DNA of 64,000 bases from Allobosea sp039673065 (GCF_039673065.1 NZ_JBDJKW010000011.1:1-64000); one strand, 5' to 3'. Positions 25,307 to 33,541 are shown, counted from the first letter of the stretch. Notes: generated by a model not told the origin, from the letters alone. A program made the numbers and translations.

Positions 25307-25486
25307 TCAGCCCTCACGCCGCTCGATGGCGCAGAAGCCGAACATGCCGGCCATGCCGACGCCGATGCCGGCGAGCAGCAGCGCGATCATGAAATCTTGA
25401 TCGCGGGCATGGGCGACCAGGTAACCGGCGGCCAGCGGGAAGAACATCGCGCTTGCAGCGCAGACGAGCTTGACGGCTGAGATCAT
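25307..25486 (-). CDS. Small two-helix membrane protein (59 aa)
   Basis: Sixty codons from an ATG at 25486 overlapping the previous stop (ATGA) to a TGA at 25307. Two hydrophobic segments (about residues 4-25 and 33-52, GIGVGMAGMFGFCAI) predict a hairpin membrane protein with a short charged tail ERREG. Role unknown; early expression rules against a simple holin. Possibly an exclusion or membrane-signalling protein. Confidence 0.6.
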   Translation of the reverse strand: MISAVKLVCAASAMFFPLAAGYLVAHARDQDFMIALLLAGIGVGMAGMFGFCAIERREG

Positions 25487-25839
25487 GGGATCAGCTCTTT
25501 CCGGTCAGGGTTGTTGGGGCAGGTCTTGCAGGCGAGCCAATGGTTGGCGGCGACGTTGCTGTGCGTCGGGCAGGGACAGGTCCGCCACCAGCGGCACTCG
25601 TCGGGCGCAATCGCTTTGCCGACATGCGGGCAGACGATCGCGTCCAGGAACACCTCGACGATGCGGCTGCGCAGCCGATCGGTGTTGCCGACATAGGTGC
25701 CGTGCAACGCTCCACTGATCGCCGGCCGGCTGTAGCCGAGCTTCCCTGCGACTGCGCCGACCGATCCCAGTCGCTCGACCTGCTGGCGCAGGAGCGAGCG
25801 CGTTTCGTCGTCGAGCTGCGGATAGGTCCTCACCGACAC
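25483..25839 (-). CDS. LacI-type HTH protein with C-terminal cysteine cluster
   Basis: The product is 118 aa. Residues ~15-65 form a helix-turn-helix (SVGAVAGKLGYSRPAISGALHG) followed by a dimerisation-like helix. The C-terminal half has seven Cys/His clusters (CPHVGKAI, CRWWRTCPCPTHS, CKTCPNNP), suggesting zinc or Fe-S binding. Similar small HTH-Cys proteins occur in alphaproteobacterial Mu-like phages. It overlaps the upstream gene by 10 nt. Confidence 0.65.
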   Translation of the reverse strand: MSVRTYPQLDDETRSLLRQQVERLGSVGAVAGKLGYSRPAISGALHGTYVGNTDRLRSRIVEVFLDAIVCPHVGKAIAPDECRWWRTCPCPTHSNVAANHWLACKTCPNNPDRKELIP

Positions 25840-26402
25840 CGGAACACCTCATGGGTGTTGCGGTCGACGAAATGACGCTTGGCCTGGACGTAGCGCGGCG
25901 CCCACTCGCCCGTGTCGCGAGCGAGCTGCCAGACCTTGAAGCCGTTGCTCGACGGCGCGGTGCCGGCCGCCCGGCCATGACGTTCGACGAGGTAGCCGGC
26001 GGCCGTCAGCGCGGTGCAGAAGCGGCGGATCGCATCCTCGCCGTCCTTCTCGCCACGGACGGCGGACCGCGCGATGTCGGACGCGGTGAACCTGACCGCG
26101 ATGCGCATGGCGCGCCAGGCACGCTGGCGCAGGCTGTCGGCATAGACCGGCGCCTTGCGGACCTTGTTGAGGTCGCGGCCGATCTTCATGCCGGCGCGGA
26201 TGAGATGGCTGCCGGTGGCGGAGAGCGCGTAGACGCCATTCTCCTTCCGCTCGGCCAGCCCGCGCTGGATGAGGCGGCCGGCGGCTGCGATCAGGGCCGG
26301 GCGGGCGATCGGCAGGCGGGTTTCGAGATCGTTAAGGTTAACGGCCTCGACACTGAGCGCGCCCAGCACCGCGATCTGGTGTGTTGCGTTCGCCGGGAGC
26401 AT
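25830..26402 (-). CDS. Hypothetical phage protein with winged-helix features
   Basis: The product is 190 aa. The N-terminal half resembles a winged helix (AVNLNDLETRLPIARPALIAAAGRLIQRGLAERKENGVYALSATG); the second half has another helix-turn-helix-like stretch (FTASDIARSAVRGEKDGEDAIRRFCTALTAAGYL). It follows MuB with a TGATG overlap. It may assist transposition or regulation, but no specific family is recognised. Confidence 0.65.
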   Translation of the reverse strand: MLPANATHQIAVLGALSVEAVNLNDLETRLPIARPALIAAAGRLIQRGLAERKENGVYALSATGSHLIRAGMKIGRDLNKVRKAPVYADSLRQRAWRAMRIAVRFTASDIARSAVRGEKDGEDAIRRFCTALTAAGYLVERHGRAAGTAPSSNGFKVWQLARDTGEWAPRYVQAKRHFVDRNTHEVFRCR

Positions 26403-27172
26403 CAGCGCGGCTCCGGGACCGTGATGGCCTGGCCGGTCTTGCGATCGTTGACCAGCACCTGGCCGGCCATTGCTGCGATGGTGACCGGGTTGTCCGCGCC
26501 GTTCTGGTTGCGCTTGCCGAAGCGCTCGACGTTGACGATCGCCTCCTTAATCTCGCGGGTGTAGCCGCCCGTCGCGTGGCGGATGAACGTCGCCAGGTCG
26601 TCGGCCACCGGCACTTCGCAGAGCCCGTCCAGGAGAGCGCGAACGTCGGCGTCGCTCGCCTTGTCGAAGCGGACATACTGGCTGACGCGGCTGGCCACCT
26701 GCGGGTAGCGGGTGAGGTTGTCGCGGATGCGACCCATGCCGACGAGCACGAACGGCGCGTCCGCCACGTCCGCGAGGTCGCGGATGCTCTCCATGATGTC
26801 GATCGAGCGCGAGATATGGTCGGCCTCGTCGATGACGACGAGGAAGCTGCGGCGGGCCAGCGAGAGCGCCGCGCGCCGCTGCATCAGCGTGTTCATCGCG
26901 ATCTCGAAGCCCTTCGAGAAGGCGTGCGGCGCCGGGATCCTGAAGGCGGCGAGCAGGTCCTTCATGAACCAGGCCGGCGTCCATTCCTTCTTGGCGCGGA
27001 CATAGATCGCGTCGTTCTGCGCGCACCAGCGCATGAGCGCGGTGGTCTTGCCCAAACCAGGCTCGCCATCGACGACGACAAGCCGGGCCTCGTCGGCGCC
27101 GCGCCGGTCGAGCGCCTTCAGCGCGCCCTCGAAGCGCAGGTAGTTCTCTGTTTCAACGAAGCTGTTCTTCAT
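26402..27172 (-). CDS. MuB-type AAA+ transposition ATPase (target selection)
   Basis: The product is 256 aa. Walker A is GEPGLGKTT (residues ~37-45) and Walker B is FLVVIDEADH, with a sensor region GYTREIKEAIVNVERFGK. MuB/TniB proteins polymerise on DNA, pick target sites, stimulate MuA and give target immunity. It lacks the N-terminal HTH extension of Mu B and so is the shorter form. It lies 55 nt downstream of the transposase gene. Confidence 0.92.
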   Translation of the reverse strand: MKNSFVETENYLRFEGALKALDRRGADEARLVVVDGEPGLGKTTALMRWCAQNDAIYVRAKKEWTPAWFMKDLLAAFRIPAPHAFSKGFEIAMNTLMQRRAALSLARRSFLVVIDEADHISRSIDIMESIRDLADVADAPFVLVGMGRIRDNLTRYPQVASRVSQYVRFDKASDADVRALLDGLCEVPVADDLATFIRHATGGYTREIKEAIVNVERFGKRNQNGADNPVTIAAMAGQVLVNDRKTGQAITVPEPR

Positions 27173-27227
27173 CGGTCGGTCCTCGGTCGGTCAGGCGAGG
27201 ACAGGGCGGCGCGCCGCCCTGTCATGG

Positions 27228-29354
27228 TCAGGCGGCGCGCTCTTCGGGAGCGCGGGAAAGGCTACGCAGCAGGTCGATGTCGATGCCCTGGCGCGCCAGC
27301 AGGCGGCGCGAGGTCTCGTCCAGCATCTCCTCGCGGATGAAGCTGCGATCGGCCGTCGTGATCTGGTCTGGATGCTCGATCAGCCAGCGCGCCAGGGCGG
27401 CGTCGTCTGCGAAGATCGGCCGGCCGCTGGCGCTGAGGCGCACCGGCTGCGCGACGGGCTCCGGCGCCAGGTCGAGCACGATCGGGGCGGCCATCGCCGG
27501 CTGCAGGGTGAGCTGCGGAGCCAGCTCCTCCCGCACCGTCGCGATCTTGCGCTCCAGGCGACCGACGCGGCCGGCGGCGCGGCGCTCCATCGCAGCCTGC
27601 TCGTAGCTGACCGGCACATAGCGGGTCTTGTGCCCTTCGAAGGCGGCGACCGCGATCAGCGCGCCGGGCCGGCGCTCGTCGCCGACGACATCGATGCGGC
27701 GGACCCAGACCCGCGAGGCGTCGCGCACGTCGTAGCCGACGATGACGTCCTCGCCGTGATGGGCCTCCAGTGCGGGCGCGAAATAGCTATTGCCCAGCCA
27801 CTCGACGAGCGCCCGCCGGGTGCGACGGATGACCCAGGGCCGGAACATGTCCTCCAACTCGTCAGCGGTCGGCATGATGGGCTGGAAGGCCGCCGTGGCG
27901 TCGGCCCAGGCTTCGTCGGGGCTCTGGTGGCGCAGCTTGCCGGTCAGCGGGTCGCGGATCTTCGCCAGCTCGCTATGCGGCCGGGCATTGTATTCGGCGA
28001 CGGCCTCTGCACAGCGGTCGATGAAGCTTGCCCAGCTCGGCAGCAGGGCGGACTGGCCCGCCAGCTTGAGGTCGCGGCGCGTCGTCTTGTGGACGAGCTG
28101 GCGCGCCTCCTTGTCCATCTCCTTGCCGAGATAAGTGGGGAACTCGCGCGAGAGCCGCGACCAGACATGGTTGAAGCGCTCGATGTTGCCTTTCGCCTGC
28201 GACCCGTAGGCCAGGGCGCGCATGGGCGTGATGCCGGCGCGCGCCAGAAAGCCGGTCATCGGATCGTCCATCGCCGCGTTGCGATAGCCGGGGCCGCGGT
28301 CGGTGTAGAAGATCGCCGGGATGCCGCTCTCGCCGCAGGCGCGGCGCAGCGCCTCCAAGACGGCGAGGGTGTTCTCGTCGAAGGCGGCCGACCAGCCGAC
28401 GCAGCGGCGGGTGCGCGCGTCGATCATCGCCGAGAGTTCCGGACGGAACGGCTTGCCGTGGATCGGGTGCGCGATCTCTGCGTCGAAGGTCTTGCCGTCG
28501 CCGACATAGACGCTGGTGACCTGGAGGTCCGACACGTCGCGGGCCGTGTAGGCCATGCGTGCGCGCATCGCGAGCTTGCCCTCGCGGCCTGCCGCCCGTT
28601 CGAGATGGGACAGCTTGGCCAAAGCGCGCCGCACCTGGTCGGCGGAGGGCAGCAGCGGCGGATTGGTACGGGCAAACTGGTCGAGCGCTTCGGTCAGCGC
28701 CGGCTTGGACGGGCGGCGATAGTGCAGCAGGAAGCCGTCAAGCCAGCCAGGAACCTCCTCCGGTTCGCGGCTCTGGCGCGGCGCCAGCCCGGCGATGCCG
28801 CCGGCCTCGCGCTGGGAGAACCAGCCGAGCAGGGAGCGCAGGCTGACGCTGGCGTTGCGGCCGCTATTGCCGCCACGATCATTGGCGCGGCGCGCGAGGT
28901 TCATGAGTTCCGGCGCTGCCAGCTCGGCGCGCAGCTCGGCGATCAGCGCCGCGGCGACGGCCTTACGCCCGCGGCCGGACAGCATAGCACGGCGGTCGAT
29001 CTCCGCGAGAAGCGCAGCGCGTGCCTCCATGACCTGGCGTTGACGGGCGGAGAGGTGCTGCACCACCGCGACAGCGAGCTGGCGACGGTCGCTCTCCTGA
29101 GCGACTGCAAGCTCGCGCTGCTCGGCCTCGGCCGCGACGGCCGCCTGGTCGCGACGCTCCAGCTCGATCCGCGCGATGATCGGCAGGGCGTCGATCGAGA
29201 CCTCAAGGCCGCCGCCGCGACCCTGGCGGGTCCGCACGAGATCCGGCGCGCGCTCTGCAGCGCGGGCGATCCACTCAGAAGCGTTGGAGCGATTACCGGG
29301 CAGGCCCGGCAGACGCGCCTCGGCCAGCTCGCGAGCGGACAGCCAGCCCTTCAT
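27228..29354 (-). CDS. MuA-type DDE transposase
   Basis: The product is 708 aa. Residues ~1-50 form a Mu-type winged helix (WLSARELAEARLPGLPG). The rve catalytic core carries D286 (YVGDGKTF), D352 (FYTDRGPGYRN) and E392 (GNIERFNHVW), an intact DDE triad. A beta-barrel and C-terminal domain follow. It binds the phage ends and performs strand transfer in integration and replicative transposition. The ATG at 29354 overlaps the upstream stop (ATGA); the frame is open 40 codons further, but that lies inside the preceding gene. Confidence 0.95.
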   Translation of the reverse strand: MKGWLSARELAEARLPGLPGNRSNASEWIARAAERAPDLVRTRQGRGGGLEVSIDALPIIARIELERRDQAAVAAEAEQRELAVAQESDRRQLAVAVVQHLSARQRQVMEARAALLAEIDRRAMLSGRGRKAVAAALIAELRAELAAPELMNLARRANDRGGNSGRNASVSLRSLLGWFSQREAGGIAGLAPRQSREPEEVPGWLDGFLLHYRRPSKPALTEALDQFARTNPPLLPSADQVRRALAKLSHLERAAGREGKLAMRARMAYTARDVSDLQVTSVYVGDGKTFDAEIAHPIHGKPFRPELSAMIDARTRRCVGWSAAFDENTLAVLEALRRACGESGIPAIFYTDRGPGYRNAAMDDPMTGFLARAGITPMRALAYGSQAKGNIERFNHVWSRLSREFPTYLGKEMDKEARQLVHKTTRRDLKLAGQSALLPSWASFIDRCAEAVAEYNARPHSELAKIRDPLTGKLRHQSPDEAWADATAAFQPIMPTADELEDMFRPWVIRRTRRALVEWLGNSYFAPALEAHHGEDVIVGYDVRDASRVWVRRIDVVGDERRPGALIAVAAFEGHKTRYVPVSYEQAAMERRAAGRVGRLERKIATVREELAPQLTLQPAMAAPIVLDLAPEPVAQPVRLSASGRPIFADDAALARWLIEHPDQITTADRSFIREEMLDETSRRLLARQGIDIDLLRSLSRAPEERAA

Positions 29355-30145
29355 GCTGCCCTCCGATCTTCGAGATGGTTGAACAGGGTCGCCGTCTGGT
29401 CGGCGGAGAGCCTCACGCCTTTGCCCGCGAGGCAGGCCAGGGCGATCCGCGAGAGCACGGCCATGAGCGCCCACGGCTCGGGCGCGACAGGATGACCGCG
29501 CTCAGCGGCGAGGGCGGCCTCGGCGTCCAGGAAGGCTTCGAACTCCGCTATGCAGCTGGCCATCTTGGCTTCGCGGGTCGCGGATTGCTCGGCGCGCCGG
29601 ATCCATTCGACCAGGGCGGCTGGCGGAAGCATGCCCGCCTCGGCGCCGGCCCCGGCGATATAGCCCTGCCGCTTGGCCCATGCGCGAGCGCCCGCAACAT
29701 CCTCCGGCAGGCCGGGAAGGCCGGCGAGGTCGGCGGCCGGCACGAAGGTGCTGACGCCATTGTTGCGTCGCTTGAATGCGCCCAGCGCATCTGCGGCGGC
29801 TTTCCTCTCGGCGCGCTCGCGCAGGAGCCTGGCGAGGTAGGCCTTGAGAGTGACGGCAGGCAGAACCGTCAGCAGGCACTCGTAGATGAGCTGGTAGTCA
29901 GGGCTGTAGCGGGTCTCTTCAACCGTCCACCCCTCGGCCAGGAGCCGCGCCCGAAGCTCGGAGACAGTGGCGGCGACGCCCGGCAGGCCGACGACCCTGT
30001 CAAGGTAAACCCAGCCGCCGGTCTTCTTAATCGCCATGATCTCGCAGGCGAGGCCAATCCGTGCCTCGTCATCGCTCGGAGCCGGTGTGGCGCTCTGCCG
30101 AGCGCGACGGACTTGCGGCGATATCTGCTTGGCCGCCCGCGTCAC
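29351..30145 (-). CDS. Phage protein with Mu-transposase-type DNA-binding domain
   Basis: The product is 264 aa from a GTG at 30145 overlapping the Ner stop (GTGA). Around residues 145-185 the segment FVPAADLAGLPGLPEDVAGARAWAKRQGY closely resembles the N-terminal winged helix of MuA. The N-terminal third contains YLDRVVGLPGVAATVSELRARLLAEGW, a possible second HTH. There is no catalytic domain. It may bind the phage ends or operators as a regulator or accessory factor. Found upstream of the transposase in several Mu-like phages, as far as I recall. Confidence 0.7.
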   Translation of the reverse strand: MTRAAKQISPQVRRARQSATPAPSDDEARIGLACEIMAIKKTGGWVYLDRVVGLPGVAATVSELRARLLAEGWTVEETRYSPDYQLIYECLLTVLPAVTLKAYLARLLRERAERKAAADALGAFKRRNNGVSTFVPAADLAGLPGLPEDVAGARAWAKRQGYIAGAGAEAGMLPPAALVEWIRRAEQSATREAKMASCIAEFEAFLDAEAALAAERGHPVAPEPWALMAVLSRIALACLAGKGVRLSADQTATLFNHLEDRRAA

Positions 30146-30450
30146 GCTGCGCTCCGCTCTGCAATCTTCTGACGCCGACGCTGCTCGCGGGCCGAGAGCC
30201 GGTTGCCTTCGACATCGTAGAATTGCGGCCAGATCTCTTGGCGAGGCGCGCCGATGAAGGCGGCGAGCACATCGTGGCAGGCGGGGAAGCACAGGCGGAG
30301 AGCCTTGCTCATCGTGTAGTCGTTAAAGCCATGCTCTTGCGCGAGCGTCTTGAGGTGCGTGCCGCGCTTGTGAACAGCGGCGACAATATCGGCGGGGTGC
30401 CAGCCTTCAGGGGCGGCATTTCGCGCCCTATCCGATTTTGTGCTAACCAT
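30142..30450 (-). CDS. ner: Ner/Nlp-family early regulator
   Basis: The product is 102 aa. The core (GWHPADIVAAVHKRGTHLKTLAQEHGFNDYTMSKAL then FIGAPRQEIWPQFYD) is the lambda-repressor-like fold of Mu Ner and Nlp/SfsB. Ner lowers early and repressor transcription after lytic onset. It is the first leftward gene, directly after the operator region, and overlaps its own operator copy at 30429-30439. Confidence 0.9.
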   Translation of the reverse strand: MVSTKSDRARNAAPEGWHPADIVAAVHKRGTHLKTLAQEHGFNDYTMSKALRLCFPACHDVLAAFIGAPRQEIWPQFYDVEGNRLSAREQRRRQKIAERSAA

Positions 30451-30508
30451 ATCCGAAAATTGCCTCTGGTGACACCAAGCAAAATACGGATTTTCGGATA
30501 TTAGTCAA
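30429..30508. promoter_or_regulatory. Early control region: leftward early promoter and three repressor-type operators
   Basis: ATATCCGAAAAT at 30449-30460 and its exact inverse ATTTTCGGATAT at 30490-30501 form a 12-bp inverted repeat; a related TATCCGATTTT lies at 30429-30439. A leftward promoter has -35 TTGACT (30508-30503) and -10 TATTTT (30486-30481) with a 16-bp spacer. One operator fills that spacer, so binding would block it. Adjacent Ner and CI-like genes are the probable ligands. Confidence 0.72.
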
Positions 30509-30519
30509 CGGCCATTCGT

Positions 30520-31257
30520 ATGGCTCTCGGGAAAGATCGGATGCCAACCTCGAAAAACCGGATCGGGCGCGATGATGATGCGGAGCAGCGGTTGCTTTTT
30601 GCCACGCGGCTTCGGGAGGCCGTCGGCAAATTCGGGGGGCCGAGCGCCGCTAGCAAAGCCCTTGGGGTGCCGTTATCGACTCTAAACGACTACCTCGCCG
30701 CGAATACCGAGCCAAAGATGAGCTTGATCGCTCGTATGGCGCGCACTTTGGGAACGACGATCGGCTACCTTTTCGGAGCGACGGATCGGATTGGGGTGGG
30801 TGGAAATTCGGATAGTGGCGCCGAGATTCCGGACGATGAGCGGATCCGTTTGATTCCTCGCCTTAGCGTTCAAGTGTCTGCGGGACTGGGGCGCGAAAAC
30901 GTTGACGGCCTAGTCCTCGGGTATGTGCCGCTCACTGAGGCCCTCCTCGATAAGCTTGGGATCAAGGCCGAGAATGCTCACTTTATCGAGGCGGCCGGCG
31001 ACAGCATGGAAGAGACGATCTTCGATGGCGATGATGTGCTGATAGACATGGGCGATACAGCATTGAAGGCCGAAGGCATTTACGCCTTGCAGGTGGGCGA
31101 CCTCGCGATGATTAAGCGAGTGCAGCCGTTGGCAATGTTCGACACCGTGTCCTTGCTCTCCGATAATCCGCGGTATCAGCCGCAGACCGTTAAGCGAGGC
31201 GAACAGGATCTCTTTCGGCCGATCGGACGGGCCAAGCTGGTGATGAGGGTGCTATGA
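30520..31257 (+). CDS. CI/LexA-like phage repressor (XRE HTH plus S24 peptidase)
   Basis: The product is 245 aa. Residues ~20-85 are an XRE helix-turn-helix (SAASKALGVPLSTLNDYLA). A linker with an Ala-Gly site (SAGLG) precedes an S24 self-cleaving domain with the Ser in AAGDSMEET and the Lys region LAMIKRV. It would keep the prophage silent and respond to RecA, unlike Mu c, which is ClpX/Lon-controlled. ATG at 30520 or 30541 are both possible. It is divergent from ner across the operators. Confidence 0.92.
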   Translation: MALGKDRMPTSKNRIGRDDDAEQRLLFATRLREAVGKFGGPSAASKALGVPLSTLNDYLAANTEPKMSLIARMARTLGTTIGYLFGATDRIGVGGNSDSGAEIPDDERIRLIPRLSVQVSAGLGRENVDGLVLGYVPLTEALLDKLGIKAENAHFIEAAGDSMEETIFDGDDVLIDMGDTALKAEGIYALQVGDLAMIKRVQPLAMFDTVSLLSDNPRYQPQTVKRGEQDLFRPIGRAKLVMRVL

Positions 31258-31736
31258 GAGCAGCGCTGTGTTTCTGCTGGCTTTGGGTCGGCACAGTTGC
31301 CGTCGTCGCCGAGCCGAGCAATCCCGTAGAAGCTTTGGTTGAGGACGCCATTGGCCAAGCTGAACGCGAACTGGGCCGCCGCCTGAAGTTCGCGGCCGTG
31401 AAGGACGAATGTAGGACTGACGATGGCGGCTCGATCTGCTTTTACCGCGCGGGTGGCTCCTATTTTTCTGCTGGCATTCAAAGCCGAACTGACGCGCGCT
31501 TGTTTCGGCTTATTCGGGTTCGTGGCTTTGACGATGAATTCAGCGATGCCGCGGTCGTCATGGGGGCGTTTATCGAACCAGCGGTTCCTGCAGCAACCCG
31601 TCGGTCGATACTGAACAATCTGATTACTGGGATCGACAATGGTCCGGTGGCCCGCGTCATCGGCCAATCGGTGATCGCGGCAGGCTACACAAAGCAGCAG
31701 CAGCCGGCGCTTACTGCATTGGGCAAATCGGACTAG
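31254..31736 (+). CDS. Secreted hypothetical protein co-transcribed with the repressor
   Basis: The product is 160 aa. Residues 1-19 look like a Sec signal peptide (hydrophobic core LCFCWLWVGTVAVVA). The mature part has two Cys (DECRTDDGG, SICFYRAGG) that could form a disulfide. It overlaps the repressor stop (ATGA), so it should be expressed in the lysogen. GC content is lower than in neighbouring phage genes. No family is recognised; a lysogenic-conversion or exclusion role is inferred from position. Confidence 0.68.
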   Translation: MRAALCFCWLWVGTVAVVAEPSNPVEALVEDAIGQAERELGRRLKFAAVKDECRTDDGGSICFYRAGGSYFSAGIQSRTDARLFRLIRVRGFDDEFSDAAVVMGAFIEPAVPAATRRSILNNLITGIDNGPVARVIGQSVIAAGYTKQQQPALTALGKSD

Positions 31737-32045
31737 GAGCCCCGCCAGCGGCCGAGGGCATCTCATGGCACCCATGGTAGCGGCCTTCCCCATCTACCCC
31801 GTCAGAACCCCCGTCAGAAGGGCGGCAAATCGCCATTGGGTTTGTGGGCTCCCCTGTCATCGCGTCACGCGCCGGGAAACGGCGCCCGCCGCCCGCTTCT
31901 CGCTTGCCATCGCCGCCGGCCACGGCGAATGATCGCGCCGCTGCTTCGCGGCCCTGCTCCGCCAGCGGATTTTCCCTGTCCTTGACACCTCGCGCGGCGC
32001 TGCGGAGCTGCGCCAATCTCCGGTCTCGACGCAACCGAGACCGAC
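31737..32045. other. Intergenic region between lysogeny module and head genes
   Basis: No convincing gene is present. It holds a short direct repeat CCCGTCAGAA (31798-31807 and 31810-31819) and, near its right end, a late promoter element. This is one junction of the divergent prophage layout; in Mu, gpG would precede gpI here. Confidence 0.5.
31975..31993 (+). promoter_or_regulatory. Late promoter element, copy 2 (ahead of protease/capsid genes)
   Basis: CCTGTCCTTGACACCTCGC, identical over 19 bp to copy 1 ahead of the endolysin. It lies 52 bp before the protease start, the position of the Mu PI promoter. It contains a consensus TTGACA but no clear -10, as expected for an activator-dependent promoter. 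Confidence 0.72.
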
Positions 32046-33170
32046 ATGACCGCCACCGACACCCGCAAGATCGAGGTCTTCCGCCCCGGCACCTTCGTGC
32101 CGATGTCCGGGGCGCCTGTCACGATGACGGCGGCCGACCTGAAGGCGATCGCCGCGTCCTATGACGCCGAGGCCAGCCCGACGCCGGTCGTGATCGGTCA
32201 CCCGAAGACCGAGGACCAGGCGTGGGGCTGGGCGAAGTCCTTCTCGTTCGACGAGGACAGCCAGAAGCTCGTCGCCGAAGTCGGCGACATCGAGCCCGCC
32301 TTCGGCGAGGCGGTGAAGAAGGGCAGCTACAAGCGGATCTCGCTCTCGCTGTTCTCGCCCTCGGCCCCGAACAATCCCAAGCCCGGCGCCTGGTATCCCA
32401 AGCACATTGGCTTCCTCGGCGCCGCGGCGCCGGCCGTGTCGGGCCTGAAACCCGTCGCGTTCGCCGAGGATCAGACCGGCGTGGTCGAGGTCGAGTTCGG
32501 CGACCCGGCCTTCAAGGACGTGGCCTCGCTGTTCCGCTCGATGCGCGAGTTCCTGATCGAGAAATTCGGTCTGGAGGCTGCCGACCAGGCGACGCCGAGC
32601 TGGTCGATCAACTGGATCGACGATGCCGCCGATCGCGACAGGCCGGGCATGCCGGCCTTCACCGAACCCCAACAGACAGCGGAGACGACGATGACCGAAG
32701 CCGAGAAGGCCGCCCAGGCCGAGCGTGAGCGCGAGCTGAACGAGCGCGAGGCGCGGCTCGCCAAGCGCGAGGCGGATGCCGCGCAGGCCGAGAACCTGTC
32801 CTTCGCCGAGGGGCTGGTCAGCGAGGGTCGCCTGCTGCCGGCCTCGCAGCCGCGCGTCGTGGCGCTGCTCAACAGCCTGGCCGCGCCGGCGCCGACCGAG
32901 GTTTCGTTTTCGGAGCCGGGCGGCGAGGCGGTGACCGAGAGCGCGGCCGAGGCCGTGCGCGCGATCCTGAAGGCGCAGCCGGTCGTGGTGAACTTCGGCG
33001 AGTTCGCCGCCGGTCACGACAAGCCGGGGCGCGCCACCGTCGCGTTCGCCTCGCCGGACGGCCGGGCCGTCGATGCGGCCGGCCTGCAGCGGCTGGGCAA
33101 GGCGCAGGCCTACCAGAAGCAGCATCCCGAGGCGTCGCTGGAGCAGGCACTCGCGGCCACCGCCGACTGA
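32046..33170 (+). CDS. Phage protease/scaffold polyprotein (Mu gpI-like)
   Basis: The product is 374 aa. The N-terminal ~190 residues match Mu gpI protease (TFVPMSGAPVTMTAADLKAIAASYD, PVVIGHPKTEDQAWGWAKSF, SYKRISLSLF). The rest is charged coiled coil (RERELNEREARLAKREADA) serving as scaffold. It matures the prohead. It is the first gene of the rightward late region and lies behind a late promoter element. Confidence 0.9.
   Translation: MTATDTRKIEVFRPGTFVPMSGAPVTMTAADLKAIAASYDAEASPTPVVIGHPKTEDQAWGWAKSFSFDEDSQKLVAEVGDIEPAFGEAVKKGSYKRISLSLFSPSAPNNPKPGAWYPKHIGFLGAAAPAVSGLKPVAFAEDQTGVVEVEFGDPAFKDVASLFRSMREFLIEKFGLEAADQATPSWSINWIDDAADRDRPGMPAFTEPQQTAETTMTEAEKAAQAERERELNEREARLAKREADAAQAENLSFAEGLVSEGRLLPASQPRVVALLNSLAAPAPTEVSFSEPGGEAVTESAAEAVRAILKAQPVVVNFGEFAAGHDKPGRATVAFASPDGRAVDAAGLQRLGKAQAYQKQHPEASLEQALAATAD
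32691..33170 (+). CDS. Internal in-frame scaffold protein (Mu gpZ-like)
   Basis: An in-frame ATG at 32691 begins MTEAEKAAQAERE, just at the start of the coiled-coil half, after GGAGACGACG. In Mu the scaffold Z is made from an internal start in gene I. The product would be 159 aa. Independent translation is inferred by analogy. Confidence 0.55.
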   Translation: MTEAEKAAQAERERELNEREARLAKREADAAQAENLSFAEGLVSEGRLLPASQPRVVALLNSLAAPAPTEVSFSEPGGEAVTESAAEAVRAILKAQPVVVNFGEFAAGHDKPGRATVAFASPDGRAVDAAGLQRLGKAQAYQKQHPEASLEQALAATAD

Positions 33171-33202
33171 CCATTCGCCAATCGCAGAGGAGTTCGGCGC
33201 AC

Positions 33203-33541
33203 ATGCAGCCCTATCACGACGTCCTGTCCCTTCCCATCCTGGCCGCCGCGGCCGTCAAGGCGCAGAGCTGCGTCGGGTTCGATGGCGAGCCCGCCGGCGA
33301 GGACGAGCCGGTGTTCGGCGTCTCGCATTTCGACCAGGTCGCCGGCCGCGAGGTCACCTGCACGGTTCTCGGCGTCATGCCGCTCAAGGCCACGGGTCCG
33401 ATCCTGAAGGGCGCCCGCGTGGTCTCCTCCGCGACCAGCGGGGCGAAGACCGCCGGCGCGACCCCGGCCAACCCGATCGGCCGCGCGCTCAACGACGCCG
33501 CGGACGGCGAACAGGTCCGGGTGCTGCTCTCCAGCCGCTGA
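33203..33541 (+). CDS. Capsid decoration/cement protein (DUF2190-like)
   Basis: The product is 112 aa. It is rich in small residues with beta character (EVTCTVLGVMPLKATG, GARVVSSATSGAKTAGATPANPIGRALNDAADGEQVRVLL), the pattern of DUF2190 or head-decoration proteins. Its position between protease and capsid supports this. It would stabilise the mature capsid lattice. Confidence 0.78.
   Translation: MQPYHDVLSLPILAAAAVKAQSCVGFDGEPAGEDEPVFGVSHFDQVAGREVTCTVLGVMPLKATGPILKGARVVSSATSGAKTAGATPANPIGRALNDAADGEQVRVLLSSR

Noticed and set aside
27372..29495. A 707-codon open frame on the plus strand
   Set aside because: It is exactly antisense to the transposase gene, whose DDE motifs are intact; long antisense frames are expected at this GC content.
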